From Opisthocomus hoazin (lineage: Eukaryota > Chordata > Aves > Opisthocomiformes > Opisthocomidae), in assembly GCF_030867145.1 (NCBI RefSeq), contig NC_134418.1, forward strand, positions 7,064,802 to 7,128,801: DNA of 64,000 nt, written 5' to 3'. Position numbers and translations under genes: made by a program. The notes under the pieces were generated by a model that saw nothing but the letters and a program-made list of their open reading frames with translations, searched no databases and had not been told where the DNA came from. The first letter of the stretch is position 1. Each line of letters opens with the position of its first letter. This document shows positions 43,337-52,037 of this stretch, piece by piece.

Positions 43337-45961
43337 CTATGGTAGGAGGCGCTTGGCCAGCCCCAGTCCTTTCATCTGGTTGTCAATGCAGAGTTTCACC
43401 TGCCTCATCCAGTAACAAGTCGCTACCATGGCGAAGCACACACAGACTTGCATTAGCAATATAACTACAACGGGATGCAGCAGCGTATTGAAGAGGCCGG
43501 TGGCCGTGGGGGACCAGCCGAAGAAAATTTCCCACCAGTGGTGTTCTCCCACCCTCTTAATTCGTTCTATTACCTGCTTTATAACATTGCCATCATGATG
43601 CACAGTTATTAGGATCTTTTTAGCTTCTGCCTTGGCATTTTCTAACAGCTGCTGTAAATTCGCATGCTCTAACATTTCTTTTACAAGGGACAAATCCATA
43701 CCAATGGGGGTTGGGGTTATACTATGATACAAGGTGTAGTTTCTGATTAGCAACTGGCTAGTAAACACAGGCGGTTTATACACAAAATCGCAGCCTCTAA
43801 TAATAGCTACATTGCAAGCACACATATTGGAGTCATTAAACACGGTCTGATTATACACGTCATTAATTTGCACATGTTGACACATGGTTCTAAAACACAC
43901 GCACCCTTTCCCTACGTACACTAACACGGTTTTATTACTGCTCTGGGGATTGATCTCAAAATGGCACACCCCTTCTTTGGTGTCAAAGCAAACATCGCTC
44001 GCCTTAAGGGCGTCATCTTCGCATATGAATCCCAGCCCCCTTTCCAAAATGCAGGCTTCCAGATCTACTGATTGCCATTTCCCATCAGACACCCTCGCCC
44101 ACATGCGATGGTCCAGGGGGTAGACCACCGACCCGTTTGTGTTAACCCCCAGGGCCACGATGGGGTAGACCTTTTCGATGCGAGCCTCTGCCACGGTCAG
44201 GACGTAGGCGATGACTGCGTTGAGGACCTGGTCATGGGTGAAGTTGACGAGCCTCCACCAGGCTTGGAGCTGCCGCTCCTTCTCTGTGGCTGCGTCCCAC
44301 ACGATCTTTCGGATCTCGGTGGGGAGGACGCCGTTGTCACCATCTCTCAGGATACCTGCAATGACACTCTGCACCCACATCTGGGCCTGGATGCAACTGA
44401 GAGCAAGGGAGACATTATTTTGTTCGATGCCCAGTGCTCGTAACAGCAGCTGGTGGTCTTTCTCACTTATTTGTTCCCAGGTGGGCAACACCTCGGACAC
44501 GAGCCACTGCCCCATCCCAAGGCTGGCCAAGGATGAATTCAAGGGGTTGAGGAGGCCCTGCACGCCCGAGGTGACAGTCTCCAGCTTGTTAGCCAAGACC
44601 TCAACGTTCATACTGTTGAGGACTCCCAGCCCGGCACCTCCTCCTCCCAGCGCCGTGGCCAGCAGGTCTCTTCTGGCCCGGATCCCCTGGATGGAGCGGC
44701 TGTGGAGCCAGGCCAGCCAGCCATTGTGCAGGGTGGACAGGAAGGGGGTACAGTGGGGTCTGACGGATGAAATATTGACGGTGGACAGAGACAACACCAC
44801 CTTCTTCAGTGACCGGACAGGCCCGGTCAACAGCTCTTGGATGTGATTTTGCTTGACTACATAAGGGCCTATTTTGGAAACAAAAGGGCGTAAGACAGCA
44901 ATGATGGTAAACTCCTTTTTAAATCCTTCAGGGCCTCCTATCCACCACTTCCCTCCAAGCTCTGGGGACATTTCTACGTTCAGGTTTCCTTGACACCACA
45001 CCTGGAGGTTTATGACCAGGTGTGGGCAGGGTCCGTAATCCTGATTATACCATGCAGCCTCTGTGCCTAGTTCAGATCTATTGAGCATTTTGCTCTCGCG
45101 GAGGCAGTTTACTGGCACGACCCACTTGCGGCTGTCAGGGGCAGAGACGGTGACGGTGGTGCCATCGATTTGCATCGGGTCGGTTATACTTTCTTGGGAG
45201 TAATTAATTTTCAATTTTACTCGGTTGCCAACTTCAGCGTACTGGGCCGCATGCCAGGCCAAAAAATGGCACTTTGAGATCTTCACGGCAGCAAAGGAGT
45301 GCGTCATGGTGCTAATCTGGAATTTAAAGGACAGCCCCACGCTGTTGCGTGCCCAGAGGCAGACCACAAACACTGGCTGGACCAAAGTAAAATTGTACCA
45401 ACAGTCCAATTTTTCCACAGCACAGTTTTTTTTCTGATTCTTCTTAGTTTTTACTTCGGTGACGGAGATTTGAGTTACTGGCTGGTGAGTGGATCCGTTA
45501 ATTACCCTGCACCCTACCTTTATTTCTTGTCCCACCTTCCCCAGCAGCTGTGGAAATCTGTTTGTGCTATCCCAGCCCCACTCGTTTTCCAAGTACACCT
45601 CCGTCCCGTGCATAACCACCGTTGACAAATTTAAGCCTTTGTTAGAACTTAATCCCATGCTTCCTGTATATTTTATGTGAGCTTGAGACCAGGGCCAATC
45701 GGTCCCAATTTTCATGTACCTCCTAACCCTGTGCTGGGCTGTGGGCCATGTTTCAGGGTGCCTTTCTAAGTGGGAACGCCTGACTTTTTGTCTGAGGTGC
45801 TGATGAGTTGGTTGGGCATGCTGGGTGCTCAGCGCTATGCACATACCAGAAAGCAAAGCAAATCCTGCAACCACAAATTTGAAAGCATTTTCCCCGCAGC
45901 GCAAACAGGGCTGGTGATGCCACGAAGTTCGCCCTTCCCGCCGGTCACAATCGCCTTCCAT
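43337..45961 (-). CDS. env: Endogenous retroviral Env polyprotein, 874 codons, intact frame
   Basis: A full-length envelope frame with no stop or frameshift. Features in order: a hydrophobic signal segment near residues 28-45, a large N-glycosylation-rich surface part, and a furin-type RARR site at about residues 428-431. A Gly/Ala/Leu-rich segment follows at once and fits a fusion peptide. Then comes a long ectodomain with several Cys pairs, a tryptophan-rich membrane-proximal region, one transmembrane helix near residues 830-855, and a short basic tail. The gammaretroviral CX6CC motif was not found, so this is not a standard gamma-type Env. It starts 47 bases after the pol stop, so it is presumably made from a spliced RNA. 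Retention of cleavage site, fusion segment and membrane anchor would allow membrane function, which is inference. Confidence 0.9.
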   Translation of the reverse strand: MEGDCDRREGRTSWHHQPCLRCGENAFKFVVAGFALLSGMCIALSTQHAQPTHQHLRQKVRRSHLERHPETWPTAQHRVRRYMKIGTDWPWSQAHIKYTGSMGLSSNKGLNLSTVVMHGTEVYLENEWGWDSTNRFPQLLGKVGQEIKVGCRVINGSTHQPVTQISVTEVKTKKNQKKNCAVEKLDCWYNFTLVQPVFVVCLWARNSVGLSFKFQISTMTHSFAAVKISKCHFLAWHAAQYAEVGNRVKLKINYSQESITDPMQIDGTTVTVSAPDSRKWVVPVNCLRESKMLNRSELGTEAAWYNQDYGPCPHLVINLQVWCQGNLNVEMSPELGGKWWIGGPEGFKKEFTIIAVLRPFVSKIGPYVVKQNHIQELLTGPVRSLKKVVLSLSTVNISSVRPHCTPFLSTLHNGWLAWLHSRSIQGIRARRDLLATALGGGGAGLGVLNSMNVEVLANKLETVTSGVQGLLNPLNSSLASLGMGQWLVSEVLPTWEQISEKDHQLLLRALGIEQNNVSLALSCIQAQMWVQSVIAGILRDGDNGVLPTEIRKIVWDAATEKERQLQAWWRLVNFTHDQVLNAVIAYVLTVAEARIEKVYPIVALGVNTNGSVVYPLDHRMWARVSDGKWQSVDLEACILERGLGFICEDDALKASDVCFDTKEGVCHFEINPQSSNKTVLVYVGKGCVCFRTMCQHVQINDVYNQTVFNDSNMCACNVAIIRGCDFVYKPPVFTSQLLIRNYTLYHSITPTPIGMDLSLVKEMLEHANLQQLLENAKAEAKKILITVHHDGNVIKQVIERIKRVGEHHWWEIFFGWSPTATGLFNTLLHPVVVILLMQVCVCFAMVATCYWMRQVKLCIDNQMKGLGLAKRLLP

Positions 45962-46007
45962 TTTCCTTTATCTGCAAAACATAAGCAAGACGGGCTCTCC
46001 AGCCCCG

Positions 46008-49000
46008 TTAATTTCCCTTCCATGCTTTTAACTGCGAAGAATGGAGCCATTTTTCCTGCCTTTTCGCCCCCTTTCTGATTTCTACCTGGTACATGGAGGG
46101 GCTGGCCTTGTTCACAACCCTCACGGGCCCCATCCATTGGGGTGCCAGCACCTGGTTCTTCTCTCTAACCCCCCGATATGTTACCAGGTCCCCCGTGTTC
46201 CACTCCACGGGGCGCAGCAGCGCTCCCAGCTGCTTATCCATCTTGGGGATGTTGGTCTCCTGCACCGAGGCAAGCTGGTGGTATGTAGCCAACACAGTCC
46301 TCAGGATGTCCTGGACCCACCTGTCCATCAGCACGCGGGGCTGCAGTTCATCTGGTGGCTCCCCTCTTTGCCACCAGCGTCCTGGCAACTTCGGATCTCT
46401 TGGAGGAGGCAGCTTTTGTGGAGAAGGTGCATGAGATGCCACGGCCCCCCGTAACGCCAGCAGGACCACTGGGAGCTTCTGATCCCAGTCTTTCCTTTGT
46501 TGGTTCACAAGCTTCCTCAGCGCCATCTTCAGTGGTTGGTTGGGCCCCTCCGCCGAAACGGGCTTCTGGAAATGCCCTGTGATGTGAAGCTTTTGCTTGA
46601 TGCCCAGGGCTTGGCACACCGCTTTCGTGAGTTCTGTGACGAAGCGTTGGCCATGGTCCGAGTCGATCTCCTTTGGGACGCCCCACCGTGAGAAGACATG
46701 CTCTACCAGGATCTTTGCACTTGCACTGGCTGTGTTGTTTCGAGCTGGAAATGCTTCCACCCACTTGGTGAAGTGATCGCTGACCACCAGGCAATACCTG
46801 TTCCCTTGGGCTGTTTGGGGCAAAGGGCCAATGAACTCCATCTGCAACTTGCTCCATGGCCCAGAAATCCTCTGGTGGCCCAGGAGGGCTTTTGTTGTTT
46901 TGACATCGGGATTGTTGGCCGCGCACGTCAGGCAGTTGCTGACATACCTCTCCACATCCTCTCTCATTTCAGGCCACCACCCAGCACCCTGCAGCCTCAC
47001 CATGGTCTTGTCTGTCCCCAAATGCCCCTGCTCATGAGCTAGGGCCACCAGCTCTGTCCGGACGAGTTCAGGCACCACCCAGACCGGGAAATCCGCACCC
47101 TCCCTCCGTGCCAGGACCAGCCCCGAGACGTCCTTCCACACCTTGCACCCTTTATACTCCCTGCCCTGCGCTAACTCCCAGATGCTGGGGTCTTGTGCCT
47201 GCAAGCCCAGCAGATCCACGGTCTCCCAGTGTCTGCTGGGAGCCACCGACACAGGGCCATTCTCCCAGGACTTGCTGGCCTTCCACATCAGCCCTTTCTT
47301 GGCGCCTTGCTTGGCTTTGGCGTCTGCCTCCTTGGTCCACTTCGCCTCCTCCGTCCCCTTCTTGTGGGCCTTGACCTTGACGATCTGGGCCGGGTGTGCC
47401 CTCTGCTCCGCCAGCCTTGCGAGGTACAGCAGCTTTTTGGCGTAAGTGACGGGCTTGCCGTCGGCGGACTGCATGTCCCTCTCCCTCCAGAGAGGCAGCC
47501 ACTCCAGGGCCACCCGCACCACCCAACCTGAATCCGAAAATATGGCCAGCGGCTGGTCTGCCGGCGTGTTTTCCAGGGCGACCGTCACGGCCACCAGCTC
47601 GGCAGCCTGGATGGAGTGCGGCAGGCACTTCCCCTGCACCACCTCCCCGGTGCCCCAGTTGATGGCGGCGTAGCCCGTGTAGGGCACTCCTTCCACGTGG
47701 TAGTTGGACCCGTCTACGAACCACACGACATAGCCCCTCTCCTTGGCCACCTCCAGGCTGAGGCTGCTCTCAAACAGGGGTGCCCGGCATGGCTTGGGCT
47801 CGGCCAGGGGACCCCCCACCTCCTCCTCGTCCCTCTCTCCGCTGATTACCACCCTGTAAGCGCCGGATGAGGGCTCCACTGTCTCCATTGGGCCCTCCTT
47901 GTTGGTCAACGCCAACGCCCAGTTGGCCATCCTGGGGCAGCGCAGGGGACCGCCATCCCCCTTCCCTGACAAGAGGTATCTCACTGGGTCGTGGGAGGTC
48001 CTCAGCAGCACCGGGGCTGACCCCAGCAGGTACTCCCAGTGCTGCAGGGCCCAGGTCAAAGCTAAAACCTCCCTCTCGTAGTCGGTGAACTGCTGCTCGG
48101 CCGGTATCAGGAGCCGTGAAGCATGGGCAACGGGGAGGAGGCGGGCACCGTGCTGCTGGCCCAGGGTGGCCCGCAGCCCCCTCCCCGTGCTGGCCAGCTG
48201 TAGGATGTACAGTCTGTCCCCCCGGGGATGCACCAGCATGGGGGCTTGCACCACGCTCTCCTTTAAGGTCTTCACCGCCTCGTCCTGCTCTGGCCCCCAT
48301 TCCCATGAGGTGTCCTTCTTCAGGAGGTGGCAGAGGGGGGCAGTTTTCTCCGCATAGCCCTCAACGAACTCTCGGGAGAACCTCAGGAGAGCTAGGAAGG
48401 ACCTCAGGGTAGTGGCATCGACTGGCGCCGACACCTTCTGTATTAGCTCAACCCTCTGCTTCTCAAGTAAGCGCCCTTCCTCCCTCAGGGTCATCCCTAG
48501 GTAGGAGACCTCCTTCCAGCACAGCTGGGCCTTTGTGGGGCTGACCCTGAAGCCTGTCTTCTGGACAGCCTCCAGCACCTCTGCCAGCACCTCCAGGTTC
48601 TCCTCCTTCGTCCGGGTGTGGATGAGGATGTCACCGGCGCAGGACAGCACACTCTCCCGGTGGCCGAGCTTCTCCCACATCCTCGTGACGTACGCGTGGC
48701 AAATGGCAGTGGCATTGTGGAAACCCGGGGGGACTCTGGCGAAGGCAAATTGCCGTCCTTGAAGGGTGAAGGCAAACTTGTGCCAGGATTCAGGGTGCAA
48801 GGGGATGGCAAAGGATGGGCTGGTCAGGCTGAGCACTGAGAACCACTCGGATCCCCGGGAGATGGCCGCCATGACATCGGGGTACTTGACCACCGCAGTG
48901 GTCCGCAGTGGGGTGACACGGTTCAGGGCACTGAAGTCAACCGTCAGCCTCCATGTTTTCCCATCAGCTTTCCGCAGGGGCCACACCGGGGCATTGCTGG

Positions 49001-49652
49001 TGCTCTGCTGCTCCACCAGCACCCCCTGCTCCAGCAAGGTTTTGACTGTGTCCCACAAGCCAGCCTCAGCCTCAGCCGGGTACTGGGGCTGCAGCTGAGG
49101 AGGGGGGTCTGGCCCTTTGACTGTCACCACAGCGTCAATCTGCCCGCAGTCCAGCTTGCTCCTTGCCCAGACCTGGGGGAACCGCTCTGTGACCTGTTTC
49201 ACTCGGGGCTCCCACTCGGGGTGGAGCAGGAGCTCGGGGGCTTTCACTGACATCACCCTGTGGCTCGCCGGGATGATGGGCGCGTCGCTTTGAGGGCAAT
49301 GTAACAGCGCCTGGTTTGCCAGGTCCACCACCACCCCCATCTTTGTCAGTGCAGAGATGGCTAAAATTCCCGGCTTTCCCTTCATTTCCATTTTCCCAAA
49401 TTTTTCAGACCCTTTGGCAGCCCCAATTTCAAAGGGTACAGGCCCTGTGAACGGCACTGAGGATTTTTGGCCGTTCGGCCCTGTCAATTCAATAATTTCA
49501 CAAGTTTGGAAGAGCCCGGCTTTGCCAGGGGCCATATTCAGAATCGAATAAGAGGCACCGGTATCAATTAACATCACTTGTCCAAGCACCCCCCCTCCAA
49601 TAGTTATATCAACTATCAGGTGCCCCCACGAATCGGTCTTAATCGGTGCCAC
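46008..49652 (-). CDS. pol: Endogenous retroviral Pro-Pol, about 1214 codons, open but with altered RT active site
   Basis: Same frame as gag, ten codons after its UAG; the first listed codon is GTG, so expression should be by stop readthrough rather than a separate start. Domains in order: aspartic protease with DTGA (Asp30), reverse transcriptase (about 170-420), RNase H with FVDGS, an AAEL glutamate and FSDS, then integrase with an HEQGH/CLTC zinc motif and SDHG. Oddities: RT motif A has Ser at residue 275 where the catalytic Asp belongs, and the YxDD box reads CAGD (338-341), so Tyr and the first Asp are lost. The first integrase Asp is Glu (about 939). Reverse transcription by this protein is therefore very unlikely, yet the frame has no stop or shift. 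Confidence 0.92.
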   Translation of the reverse strand: MAPIKTDSWGHLIVDITIGGGVLGQVMLIDTGASYSILNMAPGKAGLFQTCEIIELTGPNGQKSSVPFTGPVPFEIGAAKGSEKFGKMEMKGKPGILAISALTKMGVVVDLANQALLHCPQSDAPIIPASHRVMSVKAPELLLHPEWEPRVKQVTERFPQVWARSKLDCGQIDAVVTVKGPDPPPQLQPQYPAEAEAGLWDTVKTLLEQGVLVEQQSTSNAPVWPLRKADGKTWRLTVDFSALNRVTPLRTTAVVKYPDVMAAISRGSEWFSVLSLTSPSFAIPLHPESWHKFAFTLQGRQFAFARVPPGFHNATAICHAYVTRMWEKLGHRESVLSCAGDILIHTRTKEENLEVLAEVLEAVQKTGFRVSPTKAQLCWKEVSYLGMTLREEGRLLEKQRVELIQKVSAPVDATTLRSFLALLRFSREFVEGYAEKTAPLCHLLKKDTSWEWGPEQDEAVKTLKESVVQAPMLVHPRGDRLYILQLASTGRGLRATLGQQHGARLLPVAHASRLLIPAEQQFTDYEREVLALTWALQHWEYLLGSAPVLLRTSHDPVRYLLSGKGDGGPLRCPRMANWALALTNKEGPMETVEPSSGAYRVVISGERDEEEVGGPLAEPKPCRAPLFESSLSLEVAKERGYVVWFVDGSNYHVEGVPYTGYAAINWGTGEVVQGKCLPHSIQAAELVAVTVALENTPADQPLAIFSDSGWVVRVALEWLPLWRERDMQSADGKPVTYAKKLLYLARLAEQRAHPAQIVKVKAHKKGTEEAKWTKEADAKAKQGAKKGLMWKASKSWENGPVSVAPSRHWETVDLLGLQAQDPSIWELAQGREYKGCKVWKDVSGLVLARREGADFPVWVVPELVRTELVALAHEQGHLGTDKTMVRLQGAGWWPEMREDVERYVSNCLTCAANNPDVKTTKALLGHQRISGPWSKLQMEFIGPLPQTAQGNRYCLVVSDHFTKWVEAFPARNNTASASAKILVEHVFSRWGVPKEIDSDHGQRFVTELTKAVCQALGIKQKLHITGHFQKPVSAEGPNQPLKMALRKLVNQQRKDWDQKLPVVLLALRGAVASHAPSPQKLPPPRDPKLPGRWWQRGEPPDELQPRVLMDRWVQDILRTVLATYHQLASVQETNIPKMDKQLGALLRPVEWNTGDLVTYRGVREKNQVLAPQWMGPVRVVNKASPSMYQVEIRKGAKRQEKWLHSSQLKAWKGN

Positions 49653-49685
49653 AAAAAGGGGCGGTGCGGGTGCCTGGCAGCCCTA
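49653..49685 (-). promoter_or_regulatory. Gag-Pol junction with in-frame amber stop
   Basis: Gag ends in UAG followed by GGC, and the frame then stays open without another stop into protease. Gammaretroviruses use UAG-G readthrough at this position. A downstream pseudoknot was not checked. Confidence 0.6.
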
Positions 49686-51380
49686 TTGCTGAGCCTTAGA
49701 CCCCGGGTCGATTGGGTTGGAGCTGCTGTGCTTTTTGGCCTCGTGCAGGGCCAATTTTCGGAAGAGCTCCGTGTCCGGCAAGCCATCGATATCCTCCTGC
49801 TTCTCGTATTTTATCAAGCGCTTCCTCAGCTCAGCCCGCCAAGGGTTGGACTTCTGAAATCTCATCCCTTGCTGGTTCTCCTTCCCCGGACCACCCTTGC
49901 CATCGGAATCTTTACGGTTATCTCCTTGCATTTTTCTCACCCCTGAATTTTGGAAGGGAATGGCCGAGCTTTTCCCTTTCTTCCCCCCGAGAATGTACCC
50001 CGGGAACACTTGCTTTTGCAGCTCAAAATTCTGGGTCAGGATCTGCTCCAGCTCAGACAGTGGCTTTCTGGCCGCGTCCCCACCAGCGATCACCCGCAAT
50101 GGGGGTGTGAGCCCCACCACCAGCGGCTCCTTGAATTCGGGCCTGTCAAAATTGAGGGGGGAGTCCTTCGAGCCGGGCAGCCCAGCCATCTGGTAGAGCA
50201 TCTTCTTACGGTTAACATAGGCATCTGGACGCTCCTCGGGGTTTTGCTTCTCCTGGTGGAAGAGCACTAAGGGGTTAACCTCGGGGAAGAACACCTTCAG
50301 CACGGCCAGCTGGACGTCCCCGATGTCCGGGACGTTGCCCATCTGCACGTCCCCCGGCAGCGCTGCAAAATCGTCTGGTTTCATGCACTTTCTCACCACG
50401 TCTATCAGGTCACTCACTGAGCTGCCGCTCTGGCACCTGGGCAGCCGCTGCGCCCTGGACAGCCAGTTGACCGCCGTCTCCTTCGTCAACGGCCCCAGCA
50501 TCTTCCCCACCGTTTTGAGCTGCTCGGGGGTAAACCAGATCACAGGCCTGTTGGTGTCTATGGCCTGGAGCGGGCTGTGGCTGGCCAGCTCGTCAGGGGG
50601 GCTCTTTTTAATTTTGGAAGCCTCCGCCTCCCCTCCTTGGAGCTGGCACACCTCCTCCCGCAGAGGAGCGTAGGGGGATGGCCTGGTGGGGCCGTTGGCA
50701 CCCCACACGTCATCCTCGTAGTCGTAGTGGAGCGGGTGCGGCTCCGAGGAGTCCTCCCCTTCGTCGTTCCCCACCCGGCTCCTCTTGCCTTGGATAGCGG
50801 CCATGATGCCCCTGGAGACCCCCAGCTCCGCCTGCAGCTCCTGGATCTTGGCATGGCACACCTTGTGGTCAGGGCCGGTGCCCCGGTCCCGCTGGACGTC
50901 CTGCAGGACTGCCCGCACCGCGCTCTGCGCATCTTGGGTCTCTCCGATCCATTTGCCAACCTCCTTCTCCAGCTCCTCCGTTTTCAGCTTCTCATAGCCC
51001 AGCTTGTTCTCCAGCCGGGTGATCTCCACCGCGCTCCGCAGAGAGTCCCCGCACAAGCCCTGCACCTCTGCCCGCAGGTTGTCCACCTGCATTTTCAGCT
51101 CACCCTTGGCCTGCTCCAGCGTCTGCACATTCTCAAGAGCCTCCTTCAGCAATTTGGACAACTCCCTGCCCACCATCAACAAGCCCTGCAAAGCCGCACG
51201 CTTCTTGCACTTATTTGTGGGTTTGGGCTTTTTGCTCTCCTCCGACCAGCTCTCCCACTGCTGGCACAGCTGCTGGTACGCCTCCGGGCCCTGGAAAGCC
51301 CCTGGGGACCAGATTGGGGGGAGACACTTCTGGAGCACAAACTGCTCCAGCTTCCAATTGCTAACAATATCGGTCATCAT
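49683..51380 (-). CDS. gag: Endogenous retroviral Gag, 565 codons, coiled-coil N-terminal half, no zinc knuckle
   Basis: Begins MMTDIVSNWKLEQFVLQK and runs open to a TAG (49685-49683). Residues about 70-175 are a heptad-rich, Leu/Glu/Lys stretch that fits a coiled coil. A Pro/Asp-rich linker leads to a capsid-like region (about 285-440), with PEERPDAYVNRK weakly resembling the major homology region. The C-terminal part is basic and Gln/Lys-rich, but no C-x2-C-x4-H-x4-C zinc knuckle is visible. A coiled-coil Gag recalls proteins of the chicken ENS-1/ERNI group; this is a family-level suggestion only. The in-frame amber stop points to Gag-Pol readthrough. Confidence 0.88.
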   Translation of the reverse strand: MMTDIVSNWKLEQFVLQKCLPPIWSPGAFQGPEAYQQLCQQWESWSEESKKPKPTNKCKKRAALQGLLMVGRELSKLLKEALENVQTLEQAKGELKMQVDNLRAEVQGLCGDSLRSAVEITRLENKLGYEKLKTEELEKEVGKWIGETQDAQSAVRAVLQDVQRDRGTGPDHKVCHAKIQELQAELGVSRGIMAAIQGKRSRVGNDEGEDSSEPHPLHYDYEDDVWGANGPTRPSPYAPLREEVCQLQGGEAEASKIKKSPPDELASHSPLQAIDTNRPVIWFTPEQLKTVGKMLGPLTKETAVNWLSRAQRLPRCQSGSSVSDLIDVVRKCMKPDDFAALPGDVQMGNVPDIGDVQLAVLKVFFPEVNPLVLFHQEKQNPEERPDAYVNRKKMLYQMAGLPGSKDSPLNFDRPEFKEPLVVGLTPPLRVIAGGDAARKPLSELEQILTQNFELQKQVFPGYILGGKKGKSSAIPFQNSGVRKMQGDNRKDSDGKGGPGKENQQGMRFQKSNPWRAELRKRLIKYEKQEDIDGLPDTELFRKLALHEAKKHSSSNPIDPGSKAQQ

Positions 51381-51619
51381 GGTGAGGGGAACGAGATCCG
51401 AGACGGCTCCGTCTCAGGGCAAAGCTACCATAACACCAGCACCACCGACCCACCCGCAGAGGAAGGCTGCGACCCTCCCTGCTCCGAAAAGCCGCCCCGG
51501 GGGGGAAACGCCAACCCTGGTAGCAAGGGAAGGGGAAGGTGGGGACGGGTGGCCGCAGCCGAGCGGGCAGCCGCTGCGACCCGCCGGCTCCCGGGGAGGG
51601 GAAAGGGAAGGGTTGCAGG

Positions 51620-52037
51620 AAGGGATGAAGCAAAGCAGAGGCGTAGGACCCCAATAATAAGATCTCACCAATCCTTGGCTGGATGTCCTGGCAGTCCTGG
51701 GGATCTGGAGATGATTCTGCAGAGTTCCGGTGGATTCGGCAGCTTTAAGGTCAAGCTGGTTGCGGGGTCTCACTCCAGTGGGTTTTTATAGCCATGGCAG
51801 GTTGTTGTTCAGGGCTGGTATCACCTCTGTTTACTTTCTCGGTGGCTTTTCCTCCTGCAGGTGTTGCTTCCCTCCCCTTGTCTTCCCAAGGACGCTTTCC
51901 TTGTCTTTCCTTATCCTCTCGGTGCTGATTAGAAAAGCTGAAATCACACGGGGAGCAGCTGCTCTGCCCCTTATCTGTTTTTGGGAGGGGGGCCTGGGTT
52001 AGTCACCGCTTTCTCATGTTAACTTCTGCTTTCACCA
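51620..52037 (-). repeat. 5' LTR of the provirus
   Basis: Aligns in order with the left LTR and with the solo LTR at 29700-30060. Shared blocks include AAGATCTCACCAATCC (51659-51674), GTGGATTC, CTTTCCTTATCCTCTC and AAATCACAC. On the minus strand it starts TGGTGAAAGCAGAAGTTAAC. By eye about two thirds of positions match the left LTR, with several indels. A primer-binding site could not be assigned. Confidence 0.78.

Larger units (their letters stand above)
42450..52037 (-). mobile_element. Near-complete endogenous retrovirus with open gag, pro-pol and env
   Basis: Read on the minus strand: 5' LTR (about 52037-51620), leader, gag (51380-49683), pro-pol (49652-46008), env (45961-43337), a short 3' region with a CR1 insertion, and the 3' LTR (about 42956-42450). 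Gag and pol share one frame separated by UAG, as in gamma/epsilon-type retroviruses. All three main frames are open, yet RT and integrase catalytic residues are altered and the LTRs differ strongly. Lineage: class I-like by Gag-Pol layout, with an Env unlike gammaretroviral Env. Ovex1 (a chicken provirus with retained frames) and the ENS-1/ERNI (Soprano) family are the comparators to test; I do not assign it to either. Confidence 0.93.

Noticed and set aside
50577-51791. 404-codon open frame on the plus strand opposite gag
   Set aside because: It is the complement of the GC-rich gag frame, and its Leu/Ala/His-rich composition has no domain.
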